The position numbers and the translations under genes are program-made. The notes under the pieces were generated by a model. It was not told where the DNA came from, did not search any database, and worked only from the letters and a program-made list of their open reading frames with translations. 34,969 bases of DNA from UBA11612 sp963976395 (GTDB taxonomy: Bacteria; Pseudomonadota; Alphaproteobacteria; Rhodospirillales; Rhodospirillaceae), in the NCBI GenBank assembly GCA_963976395.1, contig CAXBLG010000029.1, positions 1 through 34,969 on the forward strand, in the 5' to 3' direction. This document shows positions 6,769 to 15,936 of this stretch, in pieces (positions within the stretch are counted from its first letter, which is position 1; every line of letters begins with the position of its first letter).

Positions 6769-7677
6769 ATGTCAGAGGGTTATGTGGTCATTGCCTTCGA
6801 CGACAGCCGATATCTGGACATCGCGGCCAATTTGGCGCTTTCGGTCCAGCGCGCCGACGCGCGGCCCATCAGCGTCCTGATCAATTCAAAAGTTAAATTT
6901 AACCCGGCCTACGCTGCTCTTTTCGACCAAGTCATTGAAATTCCAGACTATCCTGGCATTCGTGGAGCCATGAACAAGGCCCGGCTGTTCGACCACACCC
7001 CATACGAGCGAACCATGTATGTGGATGCTGATTGCCTGCTGTTTAGCCCGAGAATCGAGTTTTTCTGGCGCAAATACAAAGGCCACCCCTTCGCGGTCGA
7101 AGGACACACGCAAACCGAAGGCTCGGTATTTTCATGCAGCCTAGGAGAAAAAGACGCCGCCGAACTGTGCCGCCTGCTGAGCCTGCCTTACATTACCGTT
7201 TTCAATGCAGGGGTTATGTATTTCGAACGAACGGCAGCTTCAAAAGCGGTGTTCGACCGTGTTCTTGAATATTATGAAGGTCCGCACCGGGAGATGATCG
7301 GCTACCGCTATAAGCATCCCGGCGAATATGCCGACGAGCCGTTCTTTGGCACCGCCCTCGCCTCACTCAATATCCCCCCTTTCCAACCTCCCGCGACGGA
7401 CCGCTTGCAGGTGACGACGCCAAACATGCTGGAAGCGACCCTGGACATCGATCTCGGCCACGTCAGCGTCGTCAAACCCCCCAAGGGCAAACGACAGCAC
7501 GTATGGTCCGGCGTCCTGTGCCACTTCTGCGGCCTCGCCCCGATCGAGACCTATTTCGCCATCGCCAATAAACTTCGCAAAGAACGTGGTTTGCCACGCA
7601 TGGACCGCAAGCAATTTCAACCGGTCATCCTGAGCGACGCCGGTCACCGCGAGAACGCATCCTCGCCGGAGGCTTGA
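6769..7677 (+). CDS. GT8-like glycosyltransferase (302 aa)
   Basis: Cytoplasmic nucleotide-sugar-dependent transferase of GT-A fold. The N-terminus has the expected beta-alpha start (YVVIAFDDSRYLDIAANLAL). A DxD metal/nucleotide-sugar motif is at residues 86-88 in MYVDADCLLF. Acceptor-side elements FNAGVMYFER and DEPFFGTAL are placed as in GT8/glycogenin-like enzymes. GAGAAAGGGAC just before the ATG acts as ribosome binding site. It opens the sugar-transfer island and is followed by two co-directional genes. Proximity to flagellins suggests flagellin glycosylation; surface polysaccharide is the alternative. Donor and acceptor cannot be read from sequence. Confidence 0.8.
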   Translation: MSEGYVVIAFDDSRYLDIAANLALSVQRADARPISVLINSKVKFNPAYAALFDQVIEIPDYPGIRGAMNKARLFDHTPYERTMYVDADCLLFSPRIEFFWRKYKGHPFAVEGHTQTEGSVFSCSLGEKDAAELCRLLSLPYITVFNAGVMYFERTAASKAVFDRVLEYYEGPHREMIGYRYKHPGEYADEPFFGTALASLNIPPFQPPATDRLQVTTPNMLEATLDIDLGHVSVVKPPKGKRQHVWSGVLCHFCGLAPIETYFAIANKLRKERGLPRMDRKQFQPVILSDAGHRENASSPEA

Positions 7678-7750
7678 AGATCATGGGCGCGCATCGTGAC
7701 TTCGCCTACACTCGCCCTTCGTACATCCAGTTGAACTGACACACGCCCCC

Positions 7751-8683
7751 ATGTCTCACGCCACCTCTGCTCCCATGATTCTTGCGACCAGCCTTGTGCC
7801 TGGCCGCGACGAAGCGCTTCAGCGCACCAATGTCGAATCCTGGCAAACCCTGGGATTCGAAGTTCTGTCCATCAATGGGGCCAACGAAGCACAGGCGCTG
7901 GAGGGTCGGTATCCGGGCGTACGTATCGTGGTCGCGCAAAAAACCGCCGAACGGGTAGCCCGCAAACCTGTTCCACATATTCACGACCTATTAAACGCCC
8001 TGCGAACCAGATGTGACGAGCAAGACACCGCGCGGGACCAATGTATCGTCGGCATCATCAACGCCGACATCTATTTGCGGCCGGTCGCGAATTTGACCGA
8101 GACCATTCACGCACAAACGCCCGGCGCACTTGTTCTTGGACCGCGCGTAGATGTGAATGACGCCTCGGCGTTTAAGACCTATCGGCCGACAGGCAGCGAG
8201 GCCTATTCCGTCGGTTACGATTATTTTCTGATGTCTGGCGATCTGCTGGACGATTTCGCGGAAAGCCCCTTCGCCATGGGTATGCCGTTTTGGGACTACT
8301 GGCTACCGCTGGTCGCGCTTTTACAAGGACGGCCGCTCAAATCCCTTAACGCTCCAATCGCCCTCCACGTACAGCATGATGCGCAATGGGATGATGCGAT
8401 TTACTTGTTCTTTCATTCCCTTGTCGCTTACGTCATCGAGCTGTGCAGAAAAACTGTCGGAAAGGATCAATCGGCAGCCGCGCGCCAATTCGATTTTCTG
8501 TTTGATGTGCTCTCGCATGTGTATGGCCGCGCCTTTACCCAAGGTACAGCGCCGGGCAAAGACTCACCGGCGCCGGATACAGCCGGTATCACGGCATTGG
8601 CCGATTTCTACGACCGTTTTCAGGAGGTCGCCGTTCACCACATTAAATCGCGGGCGGAAGCGATCGCCGTATCCGAGGCATGA
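7751..8683 (+). CDS. Unknown protein, possibly GT-A-like (310 aa)
   Basis: I do not recognise a characterised family. The first ~110 residues look Rossmann/GT-A-like: MILATSLVPGRDE, then EVLSINGANEAQ, then CIVGIINADIYLRP (about 98-111), where NAD takes the place a DxD motif would have. The middle contains YSVGYDYFLMSGDLLD and GMPFWDYWLPL, similar in layout to acceptor loops of glycosyltransferases. No signal peptide or membrane segment. No clear ribosome binding site before the ATG at 7751. The stop overlaps the start of the next gene (ATGA at 8680-8683), so it is translationally coupled to the TPR-SPINDLY protein and probably works on the same substrate. Confidence 0.65.
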   Translation: MSHATSAPMILATSLVPGRDEALQRTNVESWQTLGFEVLSINGANEAQALEGRYPGVRIVVAQKTAERVARKPVPHIHDLLNALRTRCDEQDTARDQCIVGIINADIYLRPVANLTETIHAQTPGALVLGPRVDVNDASAFKTYRPTGSEAYSVGYDYFLMSGDLLDDFAESPFAMGMPFWDYWLPLVALLQGRPLKSLNAPIALHVQHDAQWDDAIYLFFHSLVAYVIELCRKTVGKDQSAAARQFDFLFDVLSHVYGRAFTQGTAPGKDSPAPDTAGITALADFYDRFQEVAVHHIKSRAEAIAVSEA

Positions 8684-10647
8684 GCGGCAGCGACGCGCTT
8701 TATGAGTCGGGGCGCGCCCTTCATCAGAAGGGCGACCTCAGCGGCGCGGCCGAGATGTATCGACTCGCCGTCGCCACCGACCCCACCAACGCAGACGCCC
8801 TGCATATGCTCGGCATCGCCGCCCTTCAATTATCTCTGCCTGAACCAGCCGTAGAGGCCATCAAACAAGCCGTTCATCACCGTCCGCAATTTCCCGAAGC
8901 TTGGGGCAACCTTGGCACCGCACTCAAAATTCTCGGTCGCGATGATGAGGCCGAGATAGCGTTGCGCCGCGCGGTCAGCGAAGGCCCGAGCACCGCCCCG
9001 TTTCATTTTAACCTCGGCAACTTTTTGTCCGCGCAACAACGCCTGGATGAGGCGGAAGACTCCTACCGCGAAGCGATCCGTCTTCAAGCCACTTATCCCG
9101 AAGCCTATTCGGGGCTTGGCACTGTTCTGCGCGACCGTGAAGACCTTACCGACGCAACAACGGCTTTCGAAACTGCGGTCGAGCAAAATCCCGATTTTGC
9201 CGAAGCGCGGTACAATCTCGGCAATGCCTACCGTGATTTGGGCCGGCTGGCCGATGCGGAAACGGAAATCCGGGCCGCCCTCACCGTCAGGCCCGGCTAT
9301 GCAAAAGCCTATAATACTCTTGGCATAATCCTCAGCGACATGGGCCGCTCGGCAGAAGCCCTTGGTGCGTTCGCCGCATCGATGGATCACGACCCGTCCT
9401 ATATGCCGGCCGCTAGCAATTGGCTCAGCACGCAGCAATACGTGCCCGGCGTCAGCGAGTCTGCACTCGCTGAAACCCACGGACTTTGGGCCGAGCGTTA
9501 TACGGTCGGCATTGCTGCAAAAGTCTCTCATGCCAATACACGAAAGATCGACCGGCCTTTGCGTGTTGGATTTGTATCTCCTGACCTTGGCATTCATCCC
9601 GTCGGTGTGTTGAGCGTCCCCCTCTTCGAAAATCTTGACCATGCGCATATCCAGCCCGTTGTTTTCAGCACGCGGCCTTCAGAGCGTGAGGATGCGATCA
9701 GCGCCCGCATCACCGCATGCACCGATTGGCGGCCTGTGGACGGACTGTCCGATGAAAATTTGGCGGCGGCGATTGAGCAGGCCGGTATTGATATTTTATT
9801 TGACCTGTCCGGGCATACCGCCGGACACCGTTTACGCGTGTTTGCGCGCAAACCGGCCCCCATTCAAATCAGCTGGCTCGGCTATGTCGGCACCACAGGT
9901 TTGCCCGCTATGGACTATGTGCTGGCCGACCCTATTCAAGCACCGCCGGGCACCGAGCCACAGTACACCGAAAAGCTCTTTCGCCTGCCAAATGGATACA
10001 CTTGCTTCGATCCGCCTGCGTATGCGCCAAGCATCGGGGCTCTTCCGGCTGAAACCAATAAACACATCACCTTCGGCTGCCTGAACAACCCCGCCAAACT
10101 GAATGATGATGTGCTAGAGTCATACGCGGCAATTCTGTCGCGGGTTCCAGGCAGTCGCCTGATCTTCAGGTTCAAAGGACTTGAAGACCCCGCAGTTCAA
10201 AACCGCATTCGCGAAGTGTTCAAAACCAACACCATCGACCCGAGCCGCCTCGACATATTAGGCGGCGCTGCACGCGACGAATTCTTAAACACCTACGGCA
10301 AAATTGATATCGCTCTTGATACTTTCCCCTACTCCGGAGGCCTGACCACCTGCGAGGCCCTGTGGATGGGCTGTCCCGTCGTCACTTTCCCGGGGGCAAC
10401 GTTCGCCGGTCGGCACACCGCAAGCTACATGACTTACGCCGGCTTGCCGGATTTTGTGGCGAAGGATCGCCAAGGATTCGAAAATTTAGCGGTCGCCAAA
10501 GCAAAAGATCCACAGAGCCTTGCCGCAGTGCGCGCGGGGTTACGCGATCAACTTCTTCGCTCGTCCGTGTGCGACGGTGCTCAATTTGCACGCGACTTTA
10601 CCAAGGCGATGCAGGATGTATGGCGTGATTGGTGTGAACAAGCTTAA
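8680..10647 (+). CDS. TPR-containing SPINDLY/OGT-family O-glycosyltransferase, GT41 (655 aa)
   Basis: Soluble protein O-glycosyltransferase related to eukaryotic OGT/SPINDLY. The first ~240 residues are about six TPR units (GNLGTALKILGRDDEAEIAL, YNLGNAYRDLGRLADAETEI and similar), the usual protein-substrate platform. The catalytic region starts near residue 290: RVGFVSPDLGIHPVG holds the GxHP histidine motif, FGCLNNPAKLNDDVL the UDP-contact lysine region, and ALDTFPYSGGLTTCEALWMG the sugar-nucleotide loop. Length and order fit bacterial GT41. The ATG overlaps the previous stop by 4 nt. In a flagellin-linked locus the likely substrate is flagellin, but this is inferred from position. Confidence 0.92.
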   Translation: MSGSDALYESGRALHQKGDLSGAAEMYRLAVATDPTNADALHMLGIAALQLSLPEPAVEAIKQAVHHRPQFPEAWGNLGTALKILGRDDEAEIALRRAVSEGPSTAPFHFNLGNFLSAQQRLDEAEDSYREAIRLQATYPEAYSGLGTVLRDREDLTDATTAFETAVEQNPDFAEARYNLGNAYRDLGRLADAETEIRAALTVRPGYAKAYNTLGIILSDMGRSAEALGAFAASMDHDPSYMPAASNWLSTQQYVPGVSESALAETHGLWAERYTVGIAAKVSHANTRKIDRPLRVGFVSPDLGIHPVGVLSVPLFENLDHAHIQPVVFSTRPSEREDAISARITACTDWRPVDGLSDENLAAAIEQAGIDILFDLSGHTAGHRLRVFARKPAPIQISWLGYVGTTGLPAMDYVLADPIQAPPGTEPQYTEKLFRLPNGYTCFDPPAYAPSIGALPAETNKHITFGCLNNPAKLNDDVLESYAAILSRVPGSRLIFRFKGLEDPAVQNRIREVFKTNTIDPSRLDILGGAARDEFLNTYGKIDIALDTFPYSGGLTTCEALWMGCPVVTFPGATFAGRHTASYMTYAGLPDFVAKDRQGFENLAVAKAKDPQSLAAVRAGLRDQLLRSSVCDGAQFARDFTKAMQDVWRDWCEQA

Positions 10648-10658
10648 GCACCGGCAAA

Positions 10659-11840
10659 TTAACAGTAGGCGCTGACGGCGCCGATCAATCGGTCCACCTG
10701 CTTTTCCCACGTCCAGTCTTTCATGAACGCAGCGGCGGCAGCGCCGCGGCGCGCAGTGTCTTCGCGGTCCCGGTAAGCGTCTTCCATCTTCGTCACCAAC
10801 TCGTCGATGGAAGACTCGCCCCATCCTTTTAAGTCGGCGCGGCCGGTAATCTCCGCCATGGGGATTTGGAACTCGAGCGCATAACAATTCTCGGCCTCGA
10901 TGAGGTCGAGGTGTCCAGTGTTGCGCGAGAGAATCACCGGAACACCACAGGCCATACATTCCATCGCCACAAGATTGGTGCCGCCTTCGCAGCGGTTTGG
11001 AAACACGGCAAGGTCCACATCCTGCAGCACCTTGGCCATATCCTTATTCTCCATCGGCCCGACATCGATAAATGAGTCCGGAGGCAATCCGCAATCACGC
11101 AGCCAAGCTCCAACATCCAATCGGCCGGCCGAGTCCGTACCGGGAACCGCCGAAATATGCGGTGACATGCCAATACTTTTCGCCGCATCCGGCCACGGGT
11201 TATGCCAAGCGCTCACCAGCACCGCATCCGGATGCCGCTGGTGAAAAATTTTAAAGGCGGCCACGACCAGATCCTGGCCCTTCCGATATTCCAGCTTGCC
11301 GCCGGAGAACACGGCGAAGCGCCCGGCAAAGCGGCCGCCTTTAGTGCTAGGTGCGAATATCGTTGGATCAATTCCCTGCGGACAGTTTCGCACATTTGTC
11401 AGGCCGTGCTCGCGCAGCACGTCTGCGTTCCACGACGAGCCGGTGACGATCAGAGCAAAGTCACGCGCCCGCGCGAGGTTTTCTTCCGGCACCGTCGCCG
11501 ACTCAAAAAAGACGACCCCGACATTGGGCCGTCCCTTGAGGCCACGGACCATCTCCGGAAAGTCAATTTGGTCCCCAAGCGCGTGAAGCATAGGGAAATC
11601 CAGATCAACCGCGCCGCGTTGATAGGCTGCGAACCACTCCGGCTGCTTTGCCAGCGGTGCTGATAGCGCCTGTTGCTGCGCGGCCGTGAGGGTCAACGAC
11701 CTCGCCAAAAAAAACAATTCCGGCGCTATTTTCCGGCGCGTGAGTTCCACCGCGAGGTTAACCCCATAGGTGCCCCACCCACTGGGAACGCCAATTTGCC
11801 AGCCAATGCCGAGGCGGGTAAGAACCGCTGCGTCGCTCAT
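10659..11840 (-). CDS. GT4-family glycosyltransferase (393 aa)
   Basis: GT-B fold retaining glycosyltransferase. The N-terminal acceptor domain opens with RLGIGWQIGVPSGWGTYGVN, a variant of the glycine-rich GT4 start. The donor domain has FAVFSGGKLEYRKGQDLVV (about 185-203), VLQDVDLAVFPNRCEGGTNLVAMEC and CGVPVILSRNTGHLDLI, the EX7E-type region that binds the nucleotide sugar. Starts at the ATG complement of 11838-11840, with GAGGGAG about 12 nt upstream. It is convergent with the TPR-SPINDLY gene (11 bp apart) and divergent from the 97-aa gene. It probably extends a glycan on flagellin or lipopolysaccharide. Confidence 0.88.
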   Translation of the reverse strand: MSDAAVLTRLGIGWQIGVPSGWGTYGVNLAVELTRRKIAPELFFLARSLTLTAAQQQALSAPLAKQPEWFAAYQRGAVDLDFPMLHALGDQIDFPEMVRGLKGRPNVGVVFFESATVPEENLARARDFALIVTGSSWNADVLREHGLTNVRNCPQGIDPTIFAPSTKGGRFAGRFAVFSGGKLEYRKGQDLVVAAFKIFHQRHPDAVLVSAWHNPWPDAAKSIGMSPHISAVPGTDSAGRLDVGAWLRDCGLPPDSFIDVGPMENKDMAKVLQDVDLAVFPNRCEGGTNLVAMECMACGVPVILSRNTGHLDLIEAENCYALEFQIPMAEITGRADLKGWGESSIDELVTKMEDAYRDREDTARRGAAAAAFMKDWTWEKQVDRLIGAVSAYC

Positions 11841-11872
11841 TTAGGGTAGAACTCCCTCGTAAGAACAGTATT

Positions 11873-11892
11873 TCGGCGCCAAATCGCGCCGA
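11873..11892. promoter_or_regulatory. Inverted repeat in divergent intergenic region
   Basis: TCGGCGC, CAAATC, GCGCCGA: 7-bp perfect arms in the 192-bp gap between two divergent genes (11840 and 12033). No T run follows. Either an operator or a leader hairpin of the minus-strand glycosyltransferase; low confidence. Confidence 0.3.
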
Positions 11893-12032
11893 CCCTGATT
11901 CCTAGTCCTATTATGATGTGTCTTGCTAATTTAAAGTGTTATTTACCAATGGTCCGGTATGCGTAGCCATCACAAAGGGCCTAATGTGCCCCAAGAATGC
12001 TGTTACGACCTCAGGTGGGGAAGGAAAGTTTA

Positions 12033-12326
12033 ATGTCCGATTTTATGATGAGCCAAGTTCAGGGCCTCCTGGGCAAAGTAGCCGATGACGTAGACAAAGT
12101 GGGCAAGACCCAAGCCGCGCAGATGGACATGATGCTAGGTGCCATCAATGATTTGGCGGCCAATCTGTTCGCGACACAGGCGATTTTGTGCACCCTGCTG
12201 AAGGACCATCCTGTCGATGCCGATAAGGTCAAAGCCTGGATCAATGCGCAGACCGAAAGCGAAGATGAAACCCCCAAGGCCTACGCTGCGGTGGACCTCT
12301 TGCTGTCGGACGTCAGTAAAAAGTAA
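12033..12326 (+). CDS. Small hypothetical protein (97 aa)
   Basis: Not recognised. It starts at the ATG at 12033, which has GGAAGGAAAG at a good distance; an in-frame ATG at 11997 lacks this. The predicted protein is almost entirely helical and amphipathic: MSDFMMSQVQGLLGKVADDV, then a Met/Ala-rich helix with a run of hydrophobics (LFATQAILCTLLK, about 45-57), then an acidic C-terminus with AAVDLLLSDVSKK. No signal peptide; the hydrophobic run is short for a membrane segment. It lies 78 bp upstream of waaA in the same direction. A helical scaffold or peripheral membrane role is possible but unproven. Confidence 0.7.
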   Translation: MSDFMMSQVQGLLGKVADDVDKVGKTQAAQMDMMLGAINDLAANLFATQAILCTLLKDHPVDADKVKAWINAQTESEDETPKAYAAVDLLLSDVSKK

Positions 12327-12404
12327 CTCGGCCTATCTGTTGGGCCGCTTTGACATTCCGCACATAGTCCCCACCGTGTTGCCGCAAAGTGCGGTGTAAT
12401 CATC

Positions 12405-13670
12405 ATGTTGCGCGGCGCGTATCGTATACTCTCCGATCTTGCCGGTCCCGTTCTAACCTTATGGCTAAAAGCCCGCGCTCGGCGCGGCAAGGAAGACGCG
12501 TGCCGTCTTCCCGAGCGGTTTGGCATTGCGAGCGTGCCAAGACCGGAAGGCCGCTTGGTGTGGCTTCATGCCGCGAGCGTCGGCGAATCACTTTCCATTC
12601 TGCCGCTGATCACCGCCCTCAAAGAGCGGGGCTGGCAGATTGTTGTAACAACCGGCACCGTGACCTCGGCGCGGGTGATGCTAGACCGCCTGCCGTCCGG
12701 CGCGATCCATCAATTTGTACCGCTAGACCGTCGTGCATGGGTTCAGCGCTTTACGGACCACTGGCGTCCAAACCTAGTTCTTTGGACCGAGTCCGAACTC
12801 TGGCCGAATATGCTGGCGCTGATCTCGGATCGGGGGATTCCCTCTGCCCTGATCAATGCTCGCATGTCGGACCGAACCTTACACGGCTGGCAACGCTGGC
12901 CCACGTTTGCGGCTCAGATCGTCGGTAGCTTTACAACAATCCTCGCCCAATCGTCCGAGGACGCCCGCAGGTTCTCGGTCCTTGGCGGAAAGAATGTTCA
13001 TATCGTAGGAAACCTCAAGTACGCAGCAAGCGCGCTCCCCATTGATGAAATCAAGCTCAGTGCTTTACGCGCTCAAATCGGACCGCACCCGGTTTGGCTG
13101 GCGGCCAGCATTCATCCCGGTGAAGATCTTGCCGCGCTGACGGCACACCGCCATATCGCCGAACGCCATCCGGACCTGCTGACGATTATCGTGCCGCGCC
13201 ATCCCGAGCGGGCCGAGGACATGGCCGCAACAATCCAAAAAGCAGGCCTCACCGTTGCACGGCGCAGTGCGGGCGAGTCTATTCAGGCGCGCACGTCTTT
13301 CTATATTGCCGATACCATGGGCGAACTGGGGCTGTTTTACGCCCTTTGCGACATTGTGTTCATCGGCAAGACCCTTGCTGTCGGTGGGGGACAAAATCCG
13401 ATGGAACCCGCCCAATCCGGCTGCGCGCTCCTTTTCGGACCGGACATGAGCAATTTCCGCGAAGTCGCATCCGAACTCCTGGCCAGCGGCGGCGCAATCG
13501 AAGTGACTGACGCATCCGCCCTCGGCGCGGTTGTGAACCGGCTTCTTGGTAACGCCTCCGAGCGTAACGCCATGATCAAAACGTCCGGGCACGTAGTGAC
13601 CCGACATAACGGCGCTCTTGCCGAAACATTGACCCACCTCAACCCCTTCCTAGACCAATCCTCACCTTGA
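12405..13670 (+). CDS. waaA: 3-deoxy-D-manno-octulosonic acid transferase (Kdo transferase, 421 aa)
   Basis: Transfers Kdo from CMP-Kdo to lipid IVA, the first step of lipopolysaccharide core assembly, at the inner face of the cytoplasmic membrane. Family marks in order: an N-terminal hydrophobic anchor (YRILSDLAGPVLTLWL), LVWLHAASVGESLSILPLI with the conserved SVGE, LWTESELWPNM, IPSALINARMSDR, WLAASIHPGEDL, and GGGQNPMEPAQSGCALLFGP for the CMP-Kdo site. Length is normal (about 420-430). No clear Shine-Dalgarno precedes the ATG. It shows that this island also holds an essential LPS gene, so some neighbouring transferases could serve LPS rather than flagellin. Confidence 0.94.
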   Translation: MLRGAYRILSDLAGPVLTLWLKARARRGKEDACRLPERFGIASVPRPEGRLVWLHAASVGESLSILPLITALKERGWQIVVTTGTVTSARVMLDRLPSGAIHQFVPLDRRAWVQRFTDHWRPNLVLWTESELWPNMLALISDRGIPSALINARMSDRTLHGWQRWPTFAAQIVGSFTTILAQSSEDARRFSVLGGKNVHIVGNLKYAASALPIDEIKLSALRAQIGPHPVWLAASIHPGEDLAALTAHRHIAERHPDLLTIIVPRHPERAEDMAATIQKAGLTVARRSAGESIQARTSFYIADTMGELGLFYALCDIVFIGKTLAVGGGQNPMEPAQSGCALLFGPDMSNFREVASELLASGGAIEVTDASALGAVVNRLLGNASERNAMIKTSGHVVTRHNGALAETLTHLNPFLDQSSP

Positions 13671-13701
13671 ATGGCGCCGCGATTCAGGTAGCCTTGCATC
13701 T

Positions 13702-14052
13702 ATGGTCTACTTATTTATCAAGGCCGCTCTCTCGGGTGTGATCATTATGATCGTCTCGGAAGTCGCGCGCCGCAGTCCCGGCTTTGGCGGTCTCATCGCT
13801 TCCTTGCCGCTTGTTTCGGTCCTTGCCATCATTTGGCTGTGGCGCGACACCCACGATATTGAACGCATTGCCGGTCACGCCGAGGCCACATTCTGGTTTG
13901 TGCTGCCGTCACTGCCGATGTTCCTCGTCTTTCCAGCCCTGCTCCGTCATGGGATCGATTTCTGGATCGCTCTCGCAGGCTCTAGCCTTTTAACCATGGC
14001 GCTTTATTCCCTGACGATCTGGCTCTTACCGAAAATCGGCATCAGCTTGTGA
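13702..14052 (+). CDS. DUF3147 / GlpM-like small membrane protein (116 aa)
   Basis: Integral membrane protein with about four hydrophobic helices: residues ~3-20 (YLFIKAALSGVIIMIVSE), ~27-47 (FGGLIASLPLVSVLAIIWLW), ~64-82 (TFWFVLPSLPMFLVFPALL) and ~88-110 (FWIALAGSSLLTMALYSLTI). The pattern and the GFGGLIASLPLVS segment match my memory of the DUF3147/GlpM-like family, whose function is unknown. It starts 31 nt after waaA and is probably in its operon. Confidence 0.75.
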   Translation: MVYLFIKAALSGVIIMIVSEVARRSPGFGGLIASLPLVSVLAIIWLWRDTHDIERIAGHAEATFWFVLPSLPMFLVFPALLRHGIDFWIALAGSSLLTMALYSLTIWLLPKIGISL

Positions 14053-14169
14053 TATCCATGAGACGCCCGGGTGACAGGGATGCGCAAGACTCTCCGCGAC
14101 ACGCCCTTAATCATGTAAGCTGCTCTTCCTCTGTTTCATCTCAAGCCGGCTTTCACTGTTTTAGCGCCC

Positions 14170-15936
14170 ATGGATTCCAATTCTGAACTTAAACTGCGCG
14201 ACCTTCGTCTGAATCTGGCGGAAATTTGCCTTGAAGGACGGACCGATCGCATTGCTGGTCTTGCGCGCAACCCGTCGGGCGATGCACTGCTGACCATGAT
14301 CAATTCCGGCGTACGGCATTTGGTCATGACCAAAAGCGATCAGGCCGTGGCCGAGCGGTGCCACCGCATTCTCAGCGTCGAACACGAGATCGAACGCAAG
14401 GTCTGCGCTTACCTCGCGCTTAATCTGTTCAGCTTTCCACATGGGATCGAGCGATCCTTCGACATTGTCGATGTTCCGACGCCCCTTCTGGCCACTCTTG
14501 TGAAAACTCTTCTCGCCATTCCTCACTTCTTCACCAAGGACGGCGCCCGACGGCGCGCGCTCTCACACGTGGAAGCCGCCGTGCAAGAAATTCACAAGTC
14601 GGTGCGTGTCATCGACGAGCCGGAATTTCGCCGCGAAGTGCTTTCAGGGTTTATGGACGGCTACGTGGTTTCCGCGATCTATGCCGAAGACGTCCCTTTG
14701 CGCACCCTCGCCCAGCAGCGCGCGGAACTCATTCGAATGTATCTGGATCAGGAAGGACTGGCCCGCGACATTGATCCGCCCGCCCGCTCACCTGAAGAGA
14801 CCATCGTCCGCCTGGGCGTTCTTTGCCCCGGCACAATCAGCGAAACAGCAGCCCTGCGCGGTCACCTGTCCGGATTGGACCGCGGTGTTTTCCAGGTCAC
14901 GGCCTTCGTTCCCGACGAAGCCGCCACATCTATCAGCGCGAATTTTGAAGATCTCGCCGACGACTTTGTAGCGCTCCCCACCGCCGACATCACCCAGGCC
15001 GCCGAGATCGTCGGCGGAGAAAACCTCGACGTGTTGATGGTCGGCGCCAACGTCACCAACACTTGCAAATTTCCCTGGACCTTGCTGATGGCCCAGCGCC
15101 TCGCCAGACTTCAAGTTGCGATGCACTCCAGCAGTCTCACCACCGGATTTGCCGAAGTGGACCTTTATATTAACGGTCACTTAAACGAGCCCAATGATGC
15201 ACCTGGCGAATACACAGAGGATCTGGCCCTTATTCCCGGTTCCTCCAACCACTACGCGTTTCCCGGCCCGGACGTAGTCCCCGAGACGATTACCCGCGAA
15301 CAGATCGGCGTACCCGATGCCGCCCTGCTGCTGGTCTCAGGAGCGAACTACTTTAAGATCGGACCGGACTTGGTAGGCGCCTGGGCCCGCATTCTGGAAA
15401 ACGTGCCCTCTGCGCACATTCTTTTATATCCGTTCAATCCCAATTGGACGACGCATTACCCGCACAAGGATGGGTTCCTGCGTTTTGTACAGGAAAGGTT
15501 CGCATCGCGCGGTGTCGGCATCGACCGGGTTCATGTGCTGGAAGCTCAACCCAGCCGCGCTCCCATTCTCGGCGTGCTCCAGCTTGCCGATCTTTATCTC
15601 GACAGCTTTCCTTACTCCGGGGCCGTCTCTCTCGTGGACCCGTTATCTGTGGGGTGCCCACCGGTCGTTCGCGAGGGCCACGCAGCCCGCTGCCGTCAAA
15701 GTTCAGCGCTGCTGCACGAAATTGGACTGGATGTCTTGGTGACCAAATCAACCGACGACTACATCAAGGTCGTCACCCGGCTGCTTCAGGACCACGGTCT
15801 GCGCCGTGAGATGAGCGAAGCCATCGCCGATATCGCGGATCATCCGGCCTTGAGTTCGAAAATTGGCATTGGCCGTTACGTCGGCGACGCCTTGCTGACC
15901 GCGCTCAAAAAGAAACTCAAGACGGCCGTTCTTTAA
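14170..15936 (+). CDS. SPINDLY/GT41-like transferase without TPRs (588 aa)
   Basis: The C-terminal half is GT41-like: RLGVLCPGTISETAALRGHL near 218, LLLVSGANYFKIGPDLVGAW, and ADLYLDSFPYSGAVSLVDPL, which matches the DTFPYSGG nucleotide-sugar loop of the TPR-SPINDLY protein at 8680. The first ~210 residues are not TPR repeats but an uncharacterised helical domain. The GxHP histidine motif of OGT is not visible at the expected place, so activity or mechanism may differ. It may have its own acceptor, or be a partner subunit of the other GT41. Its 3' end overlaps the convergent next gene by 20 bp. No clear ribosome binding site was seen. Confidence 0.82.
   Translation: MDSNSELKLRDLRLNLAEICLEGRTDRIAGLARNPSGDALLTMINSGVRHLVMTKSDQAVAERCHRILSVEHEIERKVCAYLALNLFSFPHGIERSFDIVDVPTPLLATLVKTLLAIPHFFTKDGARRRALSHVEAAVQEIHKSVRVIDEPEFRREVLSGFMDGYVVSAIYAEDVPLRTLAQQRAELIRMYLDQEGLARDIDPPARSPEETIVRLGVLCPGTISETAALRGHLSGLDRGVFQVTAFVPDEAATSISANFEDLADDFVALPTADITQAAEIVGGENLDVLMVGANVTNTCKFPWTLLMAQRLARLQVAMHSSSLTTGFAEVDLYINGHLNEPNDAPGEYTEDLALIPGSSNHYAFPGPDVVPETITREQIGVPDAALLLVSGANYFKIGPDLVGAWARILENVPSAHILLYPFNPNWTTHYPHKDGFLRFVQERFASRGVGIDRVHVLEAQPSRAPILGVLQLADLYLDSFPYSGAVSLVDPLSVGCPPVVREGHAARCRQSSALLHEIGLDVLVTKSTDDYIKVVTRLLQDHGLRREMSEAIADIADHPALSSKIGIGRYVGDALLTALKKKLKTAVL

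Noticed and set aside
8830..9648. 272-aa minus-strand frame opposite the TPR-SPINDLY gene
   Set aside because: Antisense of TPR repeats in GC-rich DNA; no domain.
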